50,634 bases of DNA from Halalkalicoccus subterraneus (lineage in GTDB: Archaea; Halobacteriota; Halobacteria; Halobacteriales; Halalkalicoccaceae). Of the stretch, positions 49,664 through 50,634 are shown in pieces. The stretch covers positions 1 to 50,634 of the forward strand of contig NZ_RDQG01000047.1 of the NCBI RefSeq assembly GCF_003697815.1. The letters run 5' to 3'. The position numbers and the translations under genes were made by a program. Every line of letters begins with the position of its first letter. The stretch's first letter is position 1. The notes under the pieces were generated by a model that saw only the letters and a list, made by a program, of their open reading frames with translations, ran no database searches and was not told the DNA's origin.

Positions 49664-49744
49664 GCCGGCCCACGAGCTCATACCGACCCATCTTTCCCGC
49701 TGAAGCGAGGCCTTAAGTCGCTTCGGGGATACTATCGTTTTATA

Positions 49745-50634
49745 ATGACAAGCCCCACCCGTCAGCGCGAGCGCAGTACCGAAACGGAGGAGGTGCAGGA
49801 AACACAGGAATCGTCGTCCGAACGGGTGTGCGAGGAGTGCGGGTCGGACAGTCTCGTCAAAAGCGACGACCAAGGGGAACTCGTCTGTCAGAACTGCGGA
49901 CTCATCGTCGAGGGGATGAACATCGACCGCGGCCCGGAGTGGCGCGCGTTCAACCACTCCGAGCGACAGAGCAAGTCGCGGGTGGGCGCGCCGACCACCC
50001 AGACGATGCACGACAAGGGGTTGACGACCCAGATCGACTGGAAGGACAAGGACGCCTACGGCCGGTCGCTGTCTGCCGAAAAGCGCAGTCAGATGCACCG
50101 GCTACGCAAGTGGCAGGAGCGCATCCGCACGAAGGACGCCGGTGAGCGAAACCTCCAGTTCGCCCTCAGCGAGATCGACCGCATGGCCTCGGCGCTTGGC
50201 GTACCCCGCTCCGTGCGGGAGGTCGCCTCGGTGATCTATCGGCGGGCACTCAGCGAGGACCTCATCCGCGGGCGTTCCATCGAAGGTGTCGCCACCGGAT
50301 GTCTCTACGCGGCGTGTCGGAAGGAGGGGATTCCACGCAGTCTGGAGGAGATCAGCGAGGTCTCGCGGGTCGAGCGAAAGGAGATCGGGCGCACCTATCG
50401 GTACGTCTCCCAGGAGCTCGGCCTCGAAATGCGTCCCGTCGACCCCCAGCAGTACGTTCCGCGTTTCTGTTCCGAACTCGAACTCTCAGAGGAAGTCCAG
50501 GCGAAGACCAAGGAGATCATCGAGGTCACGACGGAGATGGGCCTGCTCTCGGGGAAGTCCCCGACGGGCTATGCCGCCGCGGCGATCTACGCCGCCTCGC
50601 TGCTCTGTAACGAGAAGAAGACCCAGCGCGAGGT
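49745..50634 (+). CDS. tfb: Transcription initiation factor TFB (3' end cut by window edge)
   Basis: Archaeal TFIIB homologue that bridges TBP and RNA polymerase. The 296 visible residues have the N-terminal zinc ribbon with Cys29, Cys32, Cys48 and Cys51 ([25 protein letters not shown]), the B-reader region [31 protein letters not shown], and the first cyclin repeat ([46 protein letters not shown]); the second repeat is in progress at the edge. CTTAAG (49712-49717) 30 nt upstream is a likely promoter. Haloarchaea have several tfb paralogues, so no letter is given. Confidence 0.96.
   Translation, partial: MTSPTRQRERSTETEEVQETQESSSERVCEECGSDSLVKSDDQGELVCQNCGLIVEGMNIDRGPEWRAFNHSERQSKSRVGAPTTQTMHDKGLTTQIDWKDKDAYGRSLSAEKRSQMHRLRKWQERIRTKDAGERNLQFALSEIDRMASALGVPRSVREVASVIYRRALSEDLIRGRSIEGVATGCLYAACRKEGIPRSLEEISEVSRVERKEIGRTYRYVSQELGLEMRPVDPQQYVPRFCSELELSEEVQAKTKEIIEVTTEMGLLSGKSPTGYAAAAIYAASLLCNEKKTQRE

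Noticed and set aside
1-50634. CRISPR arrays, transposases, integrases and phage genes
   Set aside because: None seen in the translated frames or as direct-repeat arrays in the sequence.

Overview
The window is chromosomal DNA of a halophilic archaeon (class Halobacteria). It is GC-rich, the proteins are very acidic, and the gene set is archaeal: proteasome alpha subunit, RNase P proteins Pop5 and Rpp30, SBDS/Sdo1, archaeal S-adenosylmethionine synthase, fibrillarin/Nop5, TFB, eIF1/SUI1 and the diadenylate cyclase DacZ. Many genes carry a TATA-like element 25-30 nt upstream of the start codon and no Shine-Dalgarno sequence, which suggests leaderless transcripts. I cannot assign a genus. Most of the window is conserved housekeeping sequence; no phage, IS element, CRISPR array or defence island is visible.

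Layout. 1-4791 (minus) is an RNA/protein quality-control gene string: rnp3, a methyltransferase, rnp2, psmA, SBDS, a small protein and hflX, which is cut by the left edge. 4877-9878 holds an Hsp20, an aldehyde dehydrogenase, a small Tat-type lipoprotein, a UspA protein, a DsrE-like protein and an acetolactate-synthase-like ThDP enzyme. 9898-13791 holds an amino-acid permease, an RNA-binding protein, a Nudix hydrolase and unassigned proteins. 13882-15239 is a tandem pair of diverged TenA paralogues. 15291-19047 has a possible UspA relic, an intact UspA, pyrB-pyrI, an F420-type LLM oxidoreductase and a RecA/KaiC-like protein with a degenerate P-loop. 19048-20881 has an FKBP isomerase and a thioredoxin-fold lipoprotein that lacks CxxC and ends in three 17-residue repeats. 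21149-25867 is a CYTH protein, metK, thiI, a small conserved protein and cysK.

25983-31301 carries an MFS transporter, a thioredoxin-like protein, a DUF255 (YyaL-type) protein, a SUI1 factor, an NRDE protein and a membrane protein. 31309-38492 has a small flavoprotein, a GntP-type permease, an orphan membrane protein with more AT-rich flanks, a sugar-acid-dehydratase-like enolase-superfamily enzyme divergent from a LLM oxidoreductase (with a perfect 13-bp palindrome between them), and purD. 38545-42692 has a FAD/Rieske oxidoreductase, small proteins, a hexapeptide acyltransferase and the dacZ-mscS pair (c-di-AMP synthesis and mechanosensitive channel). 42872-43987 has an FkbM methyltransferase, a partial copy of a tRNA 3' end and tRNA-Leu(UAG), which looks like an old tRNA integration site. 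44052-50634 has a HAD hydrolase, a single-cyclin-box TFB-like protein, coaD, a winged-helix regulator with a palindrome at its predicted transcription start, gshA, the flpA/nop5 C/D-box RNP pair and a full-type TFB cut by the right edge.

Functionally the window joins RNA maturation (RNase P, C/D-box methylation, SBDS), protein turnover, thiol metabolism (cysK, thiI, gshA, thioredoxins), nucleotide synthesis and c-di-AMP/osmotic control. The least explained items are the CxxC-less repeat lipoprotein, the TenA pair, the tRNA-Leu relic next to FkbM, the divergent-promoter palindrome at 36064-36076 and the orphan membrane protein at 33665-34660.
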